Source: Dipteronia dyeriana (taxonomy: Eukaryota > Streptophyta > Magnoliopsida > Sapindales > Sapindaceae). Taken from it: a DNA stretch of 64,000 nucleotides. Each line of letters begins with the position of its first letter. Position 1 is the first letter of the stretch. Under the pieces are notes generated by a model. It did not search any database, was not told the origin of the DNA, and worked only from the letters and a program-made list of their open reading frames with translations. The stretch is taken from the NCBI GenBank assembly GCA_032871835.1, contig CM065295.1, forward strand, positions 88,901,819-88,965,818, written 5' to 3'. Positions 1 through 11,152 of this stretch are shown in pieces. A program made the position numbers and the translations under genes.

Positions 1-454
1 TTTCTTTAGAAAACATATTTGTTCTTATTTATAAATAGATTTTAAGATTTTTTTCCTCTCTTTTTTGAACAAATTGTATGATATTATGAAGGGATTGTGA
101 TTTGTGTTATTGGTAGAACTAGAAACTGACTCTATTTTTTGAAGAAATCTAGCTCAGTCTTTCATAGCGGAGATTGAACAAATTAGGACGGGATTGCGAT
201 TTGTGTTGTTGATGAAACTGTTGGACTATTAAATGTATTAAGATTTTTTATTTCTTTTTTTTATTTGAATTTTTTTAACATTAGATTTGACTGTCCATTT
301 TTTTAATGAAAAAATCCGTTATTTTTTAATTCTTTATTTTCAATTTATCGTTTTTTTTAAACTTAATTTTAAAAAAAGTTTTCTTTTGTTCACTTAATCT
401 TCATTTTAAAATACCTTTAAAAATCTCAATTTAAAAATATTTATTCAATTTTTA

Positions 455-488
<34 letters not shown>

Positions 489-1271
489 GCTTCAAATGAT
501 CACTAAACTATCCTTAGTTTTGATAGTCAAACTTGATCTACAATTTAATTTGACCAACTTTGACTAATAGTAGGAGAGGTGGGTGCCATTTATCAATAAA
601 GTTGTTTATGTGTGTAAAAGAACAAACCTCAAGAGAGTTTGGTGTAACTAGTTATTTTTTTTATTTTTGGTGAATCAAGGGTATTTCAGTCTTTTATCAT
701 TTTTTAACGGTCAAACCCTAACGGCAGGAGAGGTGAGTGTCAATTAACAATAAAGTTGTTTCCACGTGTAAAAGAGCAAACCTCAAGGAGTTGGGTGTAA
801 TTTGTTAAATTAAGCAAATAGCTACTTACAAATAGCCATATATATATCACTTTCTATTTTTATCCACATTCAAAAAATTCTACTGTTGGCAACTTAAGCC
901 TTTGAAGTGATAAAAATACCCCTCTATTTTGTTTTCAATTATTTTAAAATTATTTTTTAATGAATTTTAAATGAAAGTAAAAAAATTAATGGATTGGAGG
1001 TCCAAGGTCTCCAACTCCAAACAATTTTTTTTTTGTTTTTTTTTTTAAATTGGAAATTCATTAGGGGCAATTTTGTCAAAAAAAGTTAATAATAATAACA
1101 ATAATATTTTTGGATTCGTATCAAATTAATTATATAATTTTGACAAATCGAATACCCCCAATTCCCCAAGTGAATTTTAAGTTCTGTTGGTGCATCATGT
1201 TTTTCCTTCTTTTAATTTCTTTAATTTTCCATTATCAAATTTTAATTATTAATATTGGTAATTCTGCACAG
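1..1271. other. AT-rich sequence, probably intron of the SCPL gene
   Basis: No exon is recognisable here. The first SCPL exon visible in the window starts at 1272 in mid-codon, so this stretch is most likely intron. I searched it for a catalytic-serine motif of the GxSxG kind and found none. It holds a (TA)n tract near 461-485 and a pair of direct repeats at 572-803, described separately. Confidence 0.5.
572..803. repeat. Diverged direct repeat pair, about 78 bp each
   Basis: Positions 572-650 and 726-803 are two similar copies in the same orientation. Both contain an AGGAGAGGTG start, a CAATAAAGTTGTTT core and a CAAACCTCAAG tail. About 75 bp of unrelated sequence, including a GGTCAAACCCTAACGG segment, separates them. 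The pair looks like a remnant of a repetitive element or a local duplication inside the intron. Confidence 0.6.
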
Positions 1272-4200
1272 GAAACATGGCTAGACACTATCCATACTTG
1301 CATTTTCAGGTAAATATCCAATTATCATTAACTAAAATAATTGCTTTCATTTTCGGGTTATCACAATTTCTGTTTCTAATGAAATTTAATTTAAATTTAT
1401 TAATTATATATATTCGAAACTAGGGTTACATGATCGGAAACCCAGTAACAGATCTACATAATGATGAGAATTCAAGAGTCAAGTATTTTCACAGGGTGGG
1501 GCTTATATCAAGTGAACTTTATGAGGTAATATTGTTTGACTTTATATTCACTGAAAATAAAAATAAAAATAAAAAAGTCTCTCTATCTGCTAATATTTTT
1601 CTATAACTATTATATGTTTTTTTCCAGTCAGCCAAACAGAACTGTGGGCAGGAATATATTTCACCAGATACATTGAATGCTGATTGCATGAACGACATTG
1701 AGCTTATTGCAAGGGTAAGACATTTTAGTTAATCAATCTTTATAAACATTTTTTTTAACTTAATAGGGCAAAATATCACTTTTGAGCTAATTTTGTAGAC
1801 AAACGTCAATTTAATAGCTTAAGTTTTAGTATCATCAAAGTAGTCAAACCATAAAAATTTAATTACTCTTACTTAAATTATCAAAATACTTGGAAAAAAA
1901 AGAGTAGACTTAATAAGTCTCAATTAAAAGGAAATTAAGTCTTGATCAAATGGAAGAAAAAAAAACTCAGATTAATAAGACTCATTTTGTACTTGTGTTT
2001 AAAACTATTTTTGATGGAAAAGTATTTAGAGTATTATTAAAACTTAAGTTATTAAATCGGAATTAGTCCAACTAAAGGACATTTAAAAGAAAAGATATTT
2101 TGATTGGATTGTGTTAAAATATAGTCTTATGCAATTTTAAAATCAATTCAAATTCTAAAAATACGAAAATGTTCTTCTTCTTTTTTTCTTTAATGAGATT
2201 ATATTTTAATAATTATTTTTAGAAAAATATATGGTAATAAGTTTTTTCAGAATGAAATGTTATAAAATTTGACATTGATGTTTTATTTGTTTTAATTGAC
2301 ATTGATGCTAAATAGAGTATTCGTTTAAAATTGACAGTGCACTTTAAAAGTATGCGATGCACAAATTTTGGAACCAAAATGTAGCTTTGCATCCCCAAAA
2401 CCCAAGGGCCTGAAGTGGGGATCCAAATTTTTTGATGATCAACCTCTAGATATCGACTTCAAAGAACCTCAACGTGAAGAGAATTGGTGTCGGGTACTCT
2501 CTCTCTCCCTTAATACACTTATGCTAGACAATTGACAAACCAAAAAATTAATACAAAAATCGATCTAAATGATGTGACAACTGATTTTTTCATTAACCAC
2601 ATCATCTCATGATTTATATGGTAATGATCACTCGCTTACCATATTATTTTAGTTGGTTTTGAATTTAATTATTGGAGTCGTATATTATTACTCTTTTTAA
2701 TATTTTTAATGTGATTATAAAGACTCAATTTTATTTTATTTTAGGATATCACTAACGAGAACATGACTTGAGGTGTCAAATGGGTCGAACTTATCCGTTT
2801 GCCTCATTTAAAAAATGATCATAAGGGTTTGCGGATTGGGCAAGGCCCAGCCCTTAATATAGATGGATGGCTTGACGTCCAGCCCATAAACTAAATTATC
2901 AGCCCTGCTCGGCCCAAGATCCAAACTCGTTTGATACTTGATTCTCTTCTGACTTTACGTCTGGCTTGCAAAATGTTGTTAAACTCAAAACAGAGACATT
3001 TTTACCCAAATCATTTAAGAAAATAAAAATAAAAAATTGAAATAACTATTTTTAGAGCATGAAAAAAAAAATCATGGTTTCAAGTGAATAATATTTTTTT
3101 TGCAGGAGACACAAATCATGTCAAATGAATAAATATCTTATAAATCCGGTTTCTAGTCTTTAACATGTTAATCCATCTACAACTATTTTATTACCTATTT
3201 TTTAATGTAAATATCGATTGGTAAAATAAAGATATTTATTTCAATACTCTAATATAATTATAACCGGACAAGATAAGGTTGACACATTAGTTTACCTCCC
3301 ACCATATGCGGGTTGGGTGGATGGGTTTATATGGAAACGAATAAAATCCGCTATAGATACGGGCCTACCCAACCCTTTGACACCTCAACACATTACCCAC
3401 CCAACCCAATGAATCTATCATTAGACATGCAACTATATTGAACATAGAGTAGAATGCATAATCTATAATGTTTTTTTTTTAACACTTTTTTGTTAATTCA
3501 GAATTCGAATTATGTGCTCTCATACGTTTGGGCAAACGATGAATCTGTTCAGAAAGCTCTTCATATCAGAAATGTAAGTCAAAATCTCTGGCGAATTAAA
3601 TCACTAATTTTCTTAATTTCATCCTATAACTTCTTAATTTCTATTTGACGATGACACAAATCTATTTCCTCTTATAGTTTTGTGTGAGGTATTAGATTTA
3701 ATGATTTTGCTACTGCAGGACAATATAATTAATGGGTAGTTATGAGATAATTGATTCACAATCTGTTTTTAATATTTTACGTAAAAACTTGTACTGCAAC
3801 CTGTTTGTTGGGTGATTTATTGTCTTGTCACAAAAAAATGCTCAAGGTGTCGCAATCGCAAACTTGAAAAATATATAAGAGTTTGTAAAGAGAGAAAAGG
3901 CTTATAAAATTGTTCCTGTTAATGTGAAAATTAAGCAGGGAACTGTACTAGAATGGAAGAGGTGCAATAAAACACTAGCTTATGATAGTGATGTATTGAG
4001 TGTGGTGCTCTATCACAAAAAACTCATTGAAGGTGGCTACCGAGGATTGGTATACAGGTCATATTTCTCCCCTTCCTTCAAATTATTTTCAAATTATCGT
4101 GTTGTCCAGATTGAATAAAAGCTTTTATTATCAAATTACATTGAAAGGTGGTAATTATTACCCGATAATCTGCTCACTTAAAACAATAATATTTATCATT

Positions 4201-5172
4201 TATTATGGATGTTGCAGTGGCGATCATGACATGTTAATTCCATACACGGGTACAATTTATTGGATAAAAACTCTTAATTTAACAGCTGTTGATAACTGGA
4301 GACCATGGTTCGTTGAAGGTCAAATTGCAGGGTTAGTCTCCTAATTTCCAATTTTATTTTTTTTTTTACACTTTTTGATTTAACTTACTGAGATTTTACC
4401 ATTTTTTTTTCATTATAGATTCACAGTAAAGTATGCCAATATCACCTCTACTGGAGACGGTCTGGTTTTTGCCACCGTAAAAGTAAGGATAATTCTATCA
4501 ATTTGTTTCCTTGTTTACAATACCATCAATGAATTTTTACTCCATTAAAAAAAAACTAGTACTAGGGAGTGTTATTGGCACTGCCAAAAAGGAAGTCTGT
4601 CTTTTTTTTTCTTTTAAAAAAAATTAATTTTGTAATGTTTAACTGAAAGTCTGAAATTAAACAATATTGTTTTTTTTTTGGGATCAACGAAACAGTTGGA
4701 GTGTTTTTCAAATACATGGTTCCTTTTTTATTGGAATAATTACAACTCATTTGAGATAGAAACAACTTGAATCTACGACTACAATAGTATAAATATGCTT
4801 TAACAAAAATTGGGTTTTTAATGCACTTATCAGAAAAGATGAGGTTGGTCCATTGGCTCGTTGGTATACCCCCCAAATATCTACACTATTGAGGTTGTGG
4901 GTTTTAAATTGTAATATTTTTTTATTAAAATAAAATCTAAAACTTAATTGATACTTTTTAATAAACAAAATGCTTGTCAAATAATTTTACAGGAAAATAA
5001 AAATAATTCCAAATGCACCTCTATGAAACTATGACAACAAAAGGTCTATGAGACCTAATTAACTATCTTATACTTGTGGTTTATACAGGGAGGTGGTCAC
5101 ACAGCTCCGGAGTACAAGCCAAAGGAATGCCTTGAAATGGTAGATAGATGGTTGTCTTATTATCTTCTCTAG
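1272..5172 (+). CDS. Serine carboxypeptidase-like (SCPL) protein, 3' exons (partial gene)
   Basis: S10-family serine carboxypeptidase-like protein. Plant members act as secreted or vacuolar peptidases or as acyltransferases using glucose esters. Visible exons, all with GT-AG borders and consistent phase: 1272-1309, 1424-1525, 1628-1714, 2338-2493, 3502-3573, 3939-4057, 4218-4331, 4419-4482 and 5089-5172 (stop TAG). They encode roughly the C-terminal 278 residues. Family motifs seen are [10 protein letters not shown], cysteine-rich segments (QNCGQEY, VCDAQ, PKCSF), [13 protein letters not shown], the catalytic Asp in SGDHDM, the segment AVDNWRPWF, and the catalytic His in [11 protein letters not shown]. 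The C-terminal stop after WLSYYLL fits the family. The signal peptide and the nucleophile Ser exon are not visible and should lie left of the window. No internal stop or frameshift was found in the visible exons. The choice between acyltransferase and peptidase cannot be made without the N-terminal half. Confidence 0.9.
2768..3388. mobile_element. hAT-like non-autonomous element in an SCPL intron
   Basis: The left end TTGAGGTGTCAAATGGG is inverted at the right end, which reads TTGAGGTGTCAAAGGG on the other strand. The flanks ACATGAC and ACATTAC resemble a diverged target duplication. Subterminal sequence is rich in GGGTTGG/CCCAACC words, like the element at 26357-27273. No transposase coding is visible. 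It sits in the intron between the exons ending at 2493 and starting at 3502, and accounts for most of that intron's length. Confidence 0.7.
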
Positions 5173-6107
5173 TTATATGATGGTTACCTCTACAATATTA
5201 TTAATTAAGAGAATATTAATCGGATATATGTACTTCAAGTGAAGTTTTGTAATAATATTTTTTTTTACCAAATTTCAGTTTTTAGTAATTTTATGTTATG
5301 TACACGATTGAATCAATGAAGAAAAAGTACTGATTTATTTCGAAAGAAACCTAAATCTCTAAAATATCAGAATAAATTAACACTTAATTTCAAAAATAAA
5401 CTCTAATCATATTATTTCATTATAACAAGTCTCAATTTGTAAATAATAACATAACCGGTAGAGATGAGATAACTAAAGACATTTATTAGATTGGATAATC
5501 TTATTTAATCTAACGATTATTTAATTGTATACTGATTTCGATGCTTTTGGAATTTGGAAGACTTGTAAATTTTGCCTTTTATCTTTTTCTTTCACATACT
5601 CTTTAATTTGTATAATTTATTTATACTGTTTATATTTTTGTTTGTATATTTTTATAAGCATATTATTATTATTATTTTAAACAATTTTGATAAGCATATT
5701 ATAGTTGCAATATTTTTTGTGAGTAAAATTTTATTATGGGTCTTATCATATTATTATATTAATGTCCAAGCACATTCTTATACTAATTTAATCTTATACT
5801 AATTTAATGTCGATTCTAAACTTACAATCCATAATTAACTTATAGATAAATGGAGTACTTATAATAACAAGGGTCAGTGATAATTTCAAAATGGTTTAAA
5901 TTAGCTATTTCATAGAAAAAATTATCAATTATTGTCACTTTACTCATTAATTATTTAAAGTCCGTTTGCATATGTTATAACATGTTAGATTATATGTCAA
6001 ATATTGATAAAACATGTTTTGTATCGGTTTTTAAACTGGTTTTTAATAGATTTTAAACTAGTTTTTTAAGTTGTATTTTTTTTTATCCTGATTACTTTAT
6101 AAAACAG

Positions 6108-6318
6108 AAAATATTGCCCATAAAATTCTTATAATTAAATAATTAATTAATTATGAAATAAGTTTAATATCACCCCAAATTAATCAGGGAATAATAATAA
6201 GTTTGGTGTCACCCATAAATAATAAATATTACCCATAAAAATAATAAATTAATCAAATCATTATTTTTTACATATAATCAACTAATCAAATACATAAAAT
6301 ATTGCCCATAAAATTCTT
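6108..6318. repeat. 22-nt direct repeat flanking about 170 bp
   Basis: AAAATATTGCCCATAAAATT occurs at about 6109 and again at about 6297, in the same orientation. Between the copies are related ATTACCCATAAA words, so the stretch may be a small degenerate tandem array rather than a target-site duplication. Confidence 0.5.
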
Positions 6319-6518
6319 TATAAGTGTCATGTCACAGATAATAATAGTTTTCTGTTAGATTTTAACAGGACGACCATCAATGAACAATGTTTTATTAAAA
6401 TGGTGATTTTAGAATAATATTGTCAAAATGACATCTTTAAAACAATTTAAACAGTCAAATGGTCTTTTTGGGACTTCACTCATCAACTAATGGTGTGTAG
6501 TGTTATTTTCTCTAGTAA

Positions 6519-6668
6519 CAATTTGAAATATATTTACGAGATGAGATTAGTCCGGTAGTAAACCCCTCACACTTGTACCTACACTGTAAGGTTATGAGTG
6601 TGAGTCCTCTCTCTCCGAAAAATCTCTGAATTTATGTAATACATTAAAAAAAAAACAATTTGGAGTAA
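6519..6668 (+). mobile_element. SINE-like tRNA-derived repeat
   Basis: The stretch contains GATTAGTCCGGTAGTAAACC, which resembles a Pol III A-box region. About 40 bp later comes GGTTATGAGTGTGAGTCC, which resembles a degenerate B box. It ends in an A-rich tail near 6645-6655. AACAATTTG occurs on both sides (about 6518 and 6654) and may be the target duplication. A related motif pair is at 36690-36790 and in the repeat units near 42385, 44050 and 45640. A search of plant SINE families would settle it. Confidence 0.45.
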
Positions 6669-7474
6669 TTTATTGAGCATGGATAATTTGGACTTTTGAA
6701 ATGAAGGGGCAATTTCATCTTTTCAAAAGATAATTTGTCAAACTATGTTAGGTCCATGCATTTGTTTGAAATCTTGCTATATTTGAATAACTCAGGGCAC
6801 CTTAGTGCAATTAATCTTAAGATTAATTGTTCATGCAAACTTATTTATGTTTTCTATGTGTTTTGAATCGTTTGAGTTAAATGACCAGATTGAGTGTAAC
6901 TGTGTGAGGATCTTTTAATCATGTTTTTCTCATAACCCTGACTGTTCCTGGACATCATCTATATTGTTATTAGACCCCTAAATTGAAAATTTCCCTGAAA
7001 ATAATTTTGCCAGAATGCATATGTAGAATTCTCCTTACATTTGTGTGAAGTATATATTAAAGTGCAACCCAATCTAATTGATATTAATTTTCAAAATATG
7101 AAATTATAAATTGATTTAATAATAAATAATAATAAATCTTTTTTTTTTGAAATATTATAAATCAACTTTTTTTTTAAGAAAACAAATTATTGTTTATTGT
7201 GACAAGCCCACTAATTATTATCGGGGTATATTGCCTTAATGACCGTTGTAATTAAATGCTATCAAATTTGTCATTTTATATAAAAATATGATAGAAATAA
7301 CTATTCCATGGTAAAATTACCCTAGCAAGTAGTTGCTAATTGCTATCATTTTGGTCAGAAATATATATAAAAGAATTATTAAATGTTCTTATCCGGAAAT
7401 GAATTCCTTAGTAAATGAATTAAAAACAATCGTGAAAATACCCTATAAAGTGAATTAACCATCCATTTTGATCG

Positions 7475-7484
<10 letters not shown>

Positions 7485-7549
<65 letters not shown>
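7485..7549. repeat. (TA)n microsatellite
   Basis: About 32 uninterrupted TA units, preceded by a GT-rich stretch and followed by TATGTGTGTG. Likely length-polymorphic. Confidence 0.95.
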
Positions 7550-7560
<11 letters not shown>

Positions 7561-8309
7561 AAAGCGTCTTGAAAAGTAAATTAATTCAATCTTCCAAGAA
7601 TATTCAATGATTTTTTATATTTTATTTAACTCAATTAATTTTTAGATTTATATTATTAGAATAATCTTTTATTTTTATTTAACATTTTATTTATTTATTT
7701 AAAATTTAAAATTAACTTTTTATCTCTACTTTCGAAAGATGGACAAATCTCAATATATTAATTTCATATATAATTGTCATTTTGATGGTGTATGATCGAC
7801 TAGGTAATTTTAGAAGAGAACGATTATGTCCGTTATACTTTTTATATAAAAGTGATCATTTTAAACCGACATTTTAATTTAATATCTAGTTTGATAGTGC
7901 ATAATTAAATGATAGTCTAGAATAAGTATCCTTTATAATTAAACGGTTACTATCTCTCTCCTATCAGCACCCCTTATTTTAATACAATCAACACCTTTGA
8001 TAAAATTGTATGTAATTAAAGGTTTTTTAATGACCTTTTTTGTATGTATCATAAGAAAATTAAAATACTTATTTTATAAAAATTTGGATTTTTTTTGTAT
8101 GTAATTGATAACTAATTTTTATCATATTTTCATATTTTTAAATGTTTTATCTTTAAAAAAATCGAAACAAATAAATTTTGTACCAGAAAAAATTTCAATT
8201 TTTTTTCATAAATGTATTTCAATGTTTTTATCATCCATACAAAAAATCACACTAAGATTCAAAATATATTATTATTATTATTTTGATAAAATTGAACTGA
8301 TCTAAAGGG

Positions 8310-9670
8310 AAAAAACATCGCAAGCGATCATATGCTGAAAACCCCCAAATCAGCATCCATCAATAATATAAAAAGAATAAAATGATGAGTAACAAACACC
8401 AGAAAAACACAAAAACCAAGGGAAACAATCCTAACAAAAACATTGGCACGCAGGCCATAAAAACAAAAAACATCAAGAAAAACGAAAAGACTCTCTACCC
8501 ATACAATCATTGTCAACCAATAAATAACAGAAAGACGGAGAGTTTGCCCACCACGAATCGACCTCTAACCCCAAAGCATGCTTAGAAAGAGCGTTTGCAA
8601 TCTGATTCCCCTCCCTAAAGATATGAGAAACCTTAAACTCCATTTTTGATATCTGATAGATACAGCGTTACCAAGCCTGCCGAATCCACCAAGGAACCTG
8701 TTCAGAGCGAGAGGAGAGCAACTGAACCACATAAGAAGAATCACTCTCAAGTCAGATCCGATGCCACCCATTATACTAAGCAAAATTATTAGCTATCGAA
8801 CCTGCAAGAAGTTCCGCCTCAAATGCAAACACACCATTTACAAAAGCTCTACAAATACGGAAAATACCCCCACAACCCCCAGCACCTGGAGAACTCAAGG
8901 CGGCACCATCAGTATTAACTTTGGTCCAACCAGGAGCCGAAGGTGACCAAATCACACTCATGATAATAGGGGCCCTAGTCGGACGGCCCCAAAGATCAAA
9001 ACGACGATGAATCAAAAGATCATCTACACAATTACGTATACACCAAATCTCTAACCGATTAGCGTCAGACACCGCACGTCAAACAAAAGATAAAACAGAT
9101 CTGAAATCCATAGTCTTAGTCTAAAAATCCACTGATTATGAGCAAGCCACATACTCCAAACCACAACATGAATAGATGTCTTCCATAAAACACGCATCTG
9201 ATCGCTAAACGAAACTGACATGGCCTGAGAGAAGAACGAACTCCATGTATCGACAGAAAATGCGTTGCTGAAAAGTTGAGAAAACTGCCTCCTAAAGAGC
9301 AACCGTTAAGGGGCATCGAATGAAAAGATGATCAGACGACTCACTGCTAACCCCACAAACACTGTATCGGGAAGCTAAGTGAAACCCAACCCTACATAAG
9401 CGATCCTCTGTAGGAAGCCGATTCAACAAAAGACGCCATGTCAAAGCTGACCGGGAGGGAGGGATAAAATGACACCAAACATCTCTCCAATAAGGGACTT
9501 GCGGAGAATCACGAATCATACAGGAATAAGCCGACTTGCAAGAAACCTGCCCATCCCGAGAATGAGCCCACACCAAAGATTTTGTAACTGGAGAGATATC
9601 AACGCTTTTGATCCGAGAACATAGATCTGGAAAACGGACACGAAAACTATCGTCAAGAACCCACTTGCCC
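8310..9670 (-). mobile_element. 5'-truncated, decayed LINE (non-LTR retrotransposon)
   Basis: On the minus strand the sequence reads through the C-terminal part of a plant L1-type ORF2. About 9670-9320 encodes a reverse-transcriptase zinc-binding region: WAHSRDGQVSCKSAYS, then WRLLLNRLPTEDRL, then the Cys/His cluster CGVSSESSDHLFIRC. About 9300-9080 is a degenerate linker in other frames. About 8990-8560 encodes an RNase H-like domain with KVNTDGA, GGIFR, AFEAELLA and the hallmark tail HIFREGNQIANALSKHAL. At least two frame changes separate these parts, so it is inactive. The reverse transcriptase and endonuclease domains are missing. The truncated 5' end abuts the 278-bp duplication starting at 9671; no clear poly(A) or target duplication was recognised. 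Confidence 0.85.
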
Positions 9671-10226
9671 TCATAAATAAAATCAGAATTATATTAAATT
9701 TCATCATAGGTGTTTAAAGTATGCACTGTAAAAATTCCTTATTAGAATATATATATGACATATGAATTGGATTTGGAATATTCTATTTCTAGTTTGTATA
9801 GGAAATTTAACATTGTACATTTTTTCTCTTATAAGCACATAATATAGATATAATTATAACTAGAGATGTACGTTTGGGGAATGAGGATGGATATAGGTCC
9901 CCCCATCCCCATCCCCATCCCTACTTCCAAGACCCGTCCCCCACCCCCTCATAAATAAAATCATAATTATATTAAATTTCATCATAGGTGTTTAAATTAT
10001 GCATTGTAAAAATTCCTTATTAGAATATATATATGACATATGAATTGGATTTGGAATATTCTATTTCTAGTTTGTATAGGAAATTTAACATTGTACATTT
10101 TTTCTCTTATAAGCACATAATATATATATAATTATAACTAGAGATGCACGTTTAGGGAATGAGGATGGATATAGGTCCCCCCATCCCTATCCCCATCCCC
10201 ACTTCCAAGACCCGTCCCCCATCCCC
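9671..10226. repeat. Tandem duplication, 278-bp unit
   Basis: Two adjacent, nearly identical copies at 9671-9948 and 9949-10226. Each starts TCATAAATAAAATCA and ends in the G/C-rich left part of a MITE (AACTAGAGATG, then CCCCATCCC words, then GACCCGTCCCCCA). Only a few substitutions separate them, so the duplication is recent. Copy 2 continues into the complete MITE at 10139-10857, whereas copy 1 carries only the first 90 bp or so of that MITE. The duplication therefore followed the MITE insertion. Confidence 0.9.
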
Positions 10227-10267
10227 CTCCATATTTTCTCAAAATGGGAAAGTGGGGATGAGGATTT

Positions 10268-10308
<41 letters not shown>

Positions 10309-10857
10309 TCCATCCCTATCCCCAGTTCCCCATTTTCCCCGCTTTTCCTCGTCTCTCCGTTTCCCCCGGTCCCCCATTTTCCCGTTTCCTCATTTAACTA
10401 AAAATTACATAAAGTGTTTCAAATAATTCAAAATTTAAAACTAAACCAACTTCATATTTAAAGTAATACAAACTGTTTTTTGATAAAAAAAACTTCACAT
10501 AATAGAAAATCTAAAGAGATTAACAGTCAATTCATTGTCAAATACTTTGAAAAATCTCTAGGTTAATGTTTTGAAGGTAAAAAGAGTAAATGTGTTTATA
10601 TACCTAGGGTTTCAAAGAATAAAAAATAAAAATAAAATATATATTATAATTATATTTATATATGTTTGGAGGAAATGGAAAAATGTCCCCCCGTCCTCAT
10701 CCCTATTTCAATTTGGGGATGATTTTTATCCACATCCCCCCATTTCTCTATGTCCCCATTTCTCTATGTTTTCATCAAAAAAAATCCCTAAATGGAGATG
10801 GGGATGGGGATGGACGTGTGGAGATTAAAAACCCCGAACAAAAAATATACATCTCTA
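10139..10857. mobile_element. hAT-like G/C-rich MITE
   Basis: The left end TAGAGATGCACG is inverted at the right end (TAGAGATGTATA on the opposite strand). The flanks ATTATAAC and TTTATAAC are a near-perfect 8-bp target duplication, typical of hAT elements. Both subterminal regions carry repeated CCCCATCCC/GGGATGGGGAT words, probable transposase-binding repeats. No transposase is present. Open frames here are translations of the G and C runs. A 39-G homopolymer lies inside. Confidence 0.8.
10278..10316 (+). repeat. Poly-G run of 39
   Basis: An uninterrupted run of 39 G follows 13 T within the MITE. Its length may be uncertain because homopolymers are error-prone in sequencing and assembly. 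Such a run could fold into G-quadruplexes. Confidence 0.95.
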
Positions 10858-11152
10858 TTTATAACATATTAATATATATTGCCATATTTTTACTGTATGG
10901 ATTATTCAAATTCTCTCTCATATTACATAATAAAGTTACGGTAATATATATTAATATATTATAAATATACCTATGATATTTATTTATGAGTGAAAAACTT
11001 GTATATTATTAATTTATTATGATGGAAGTTATATCTTACAAAAACGTAAAAGACATGTATTATTATGCTAAAAATTGAAACATTACCGTAGCCAATTGAG
11101 GAGAGTGACGAAACATTATAGGAAGTAAATTAAAAATCACGGAGTCCGTACA

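Larger units (their letters stand above)
5173..8310. other. Intergenic AT-rich DNA
   Basis: No gene is supported. The first part is the probable 3' UTR and terminator of the SCPL gene. The rest is low-complexity A/T sequence with a 22-nt direct repeat, a SINE-like repeat and a long (TA)n tract, each listed separately. Short open frames such as 5572-5802 are simple-sequence artefacts rich in Phe, Ile and Tyr. Confidence 0.7.

Noticed and set aside
8382..8946. Plus-strand frames over the LINE region
   Set aside because: They are antisense shadows of the LINE RNase H region on the minus strand.
10138..10401. Overlapping open frames on both strands with poly-Gly and poly-Pro
   Set aside because: They are translations of the G homopolymer and CCCCAT words inside a MITE.
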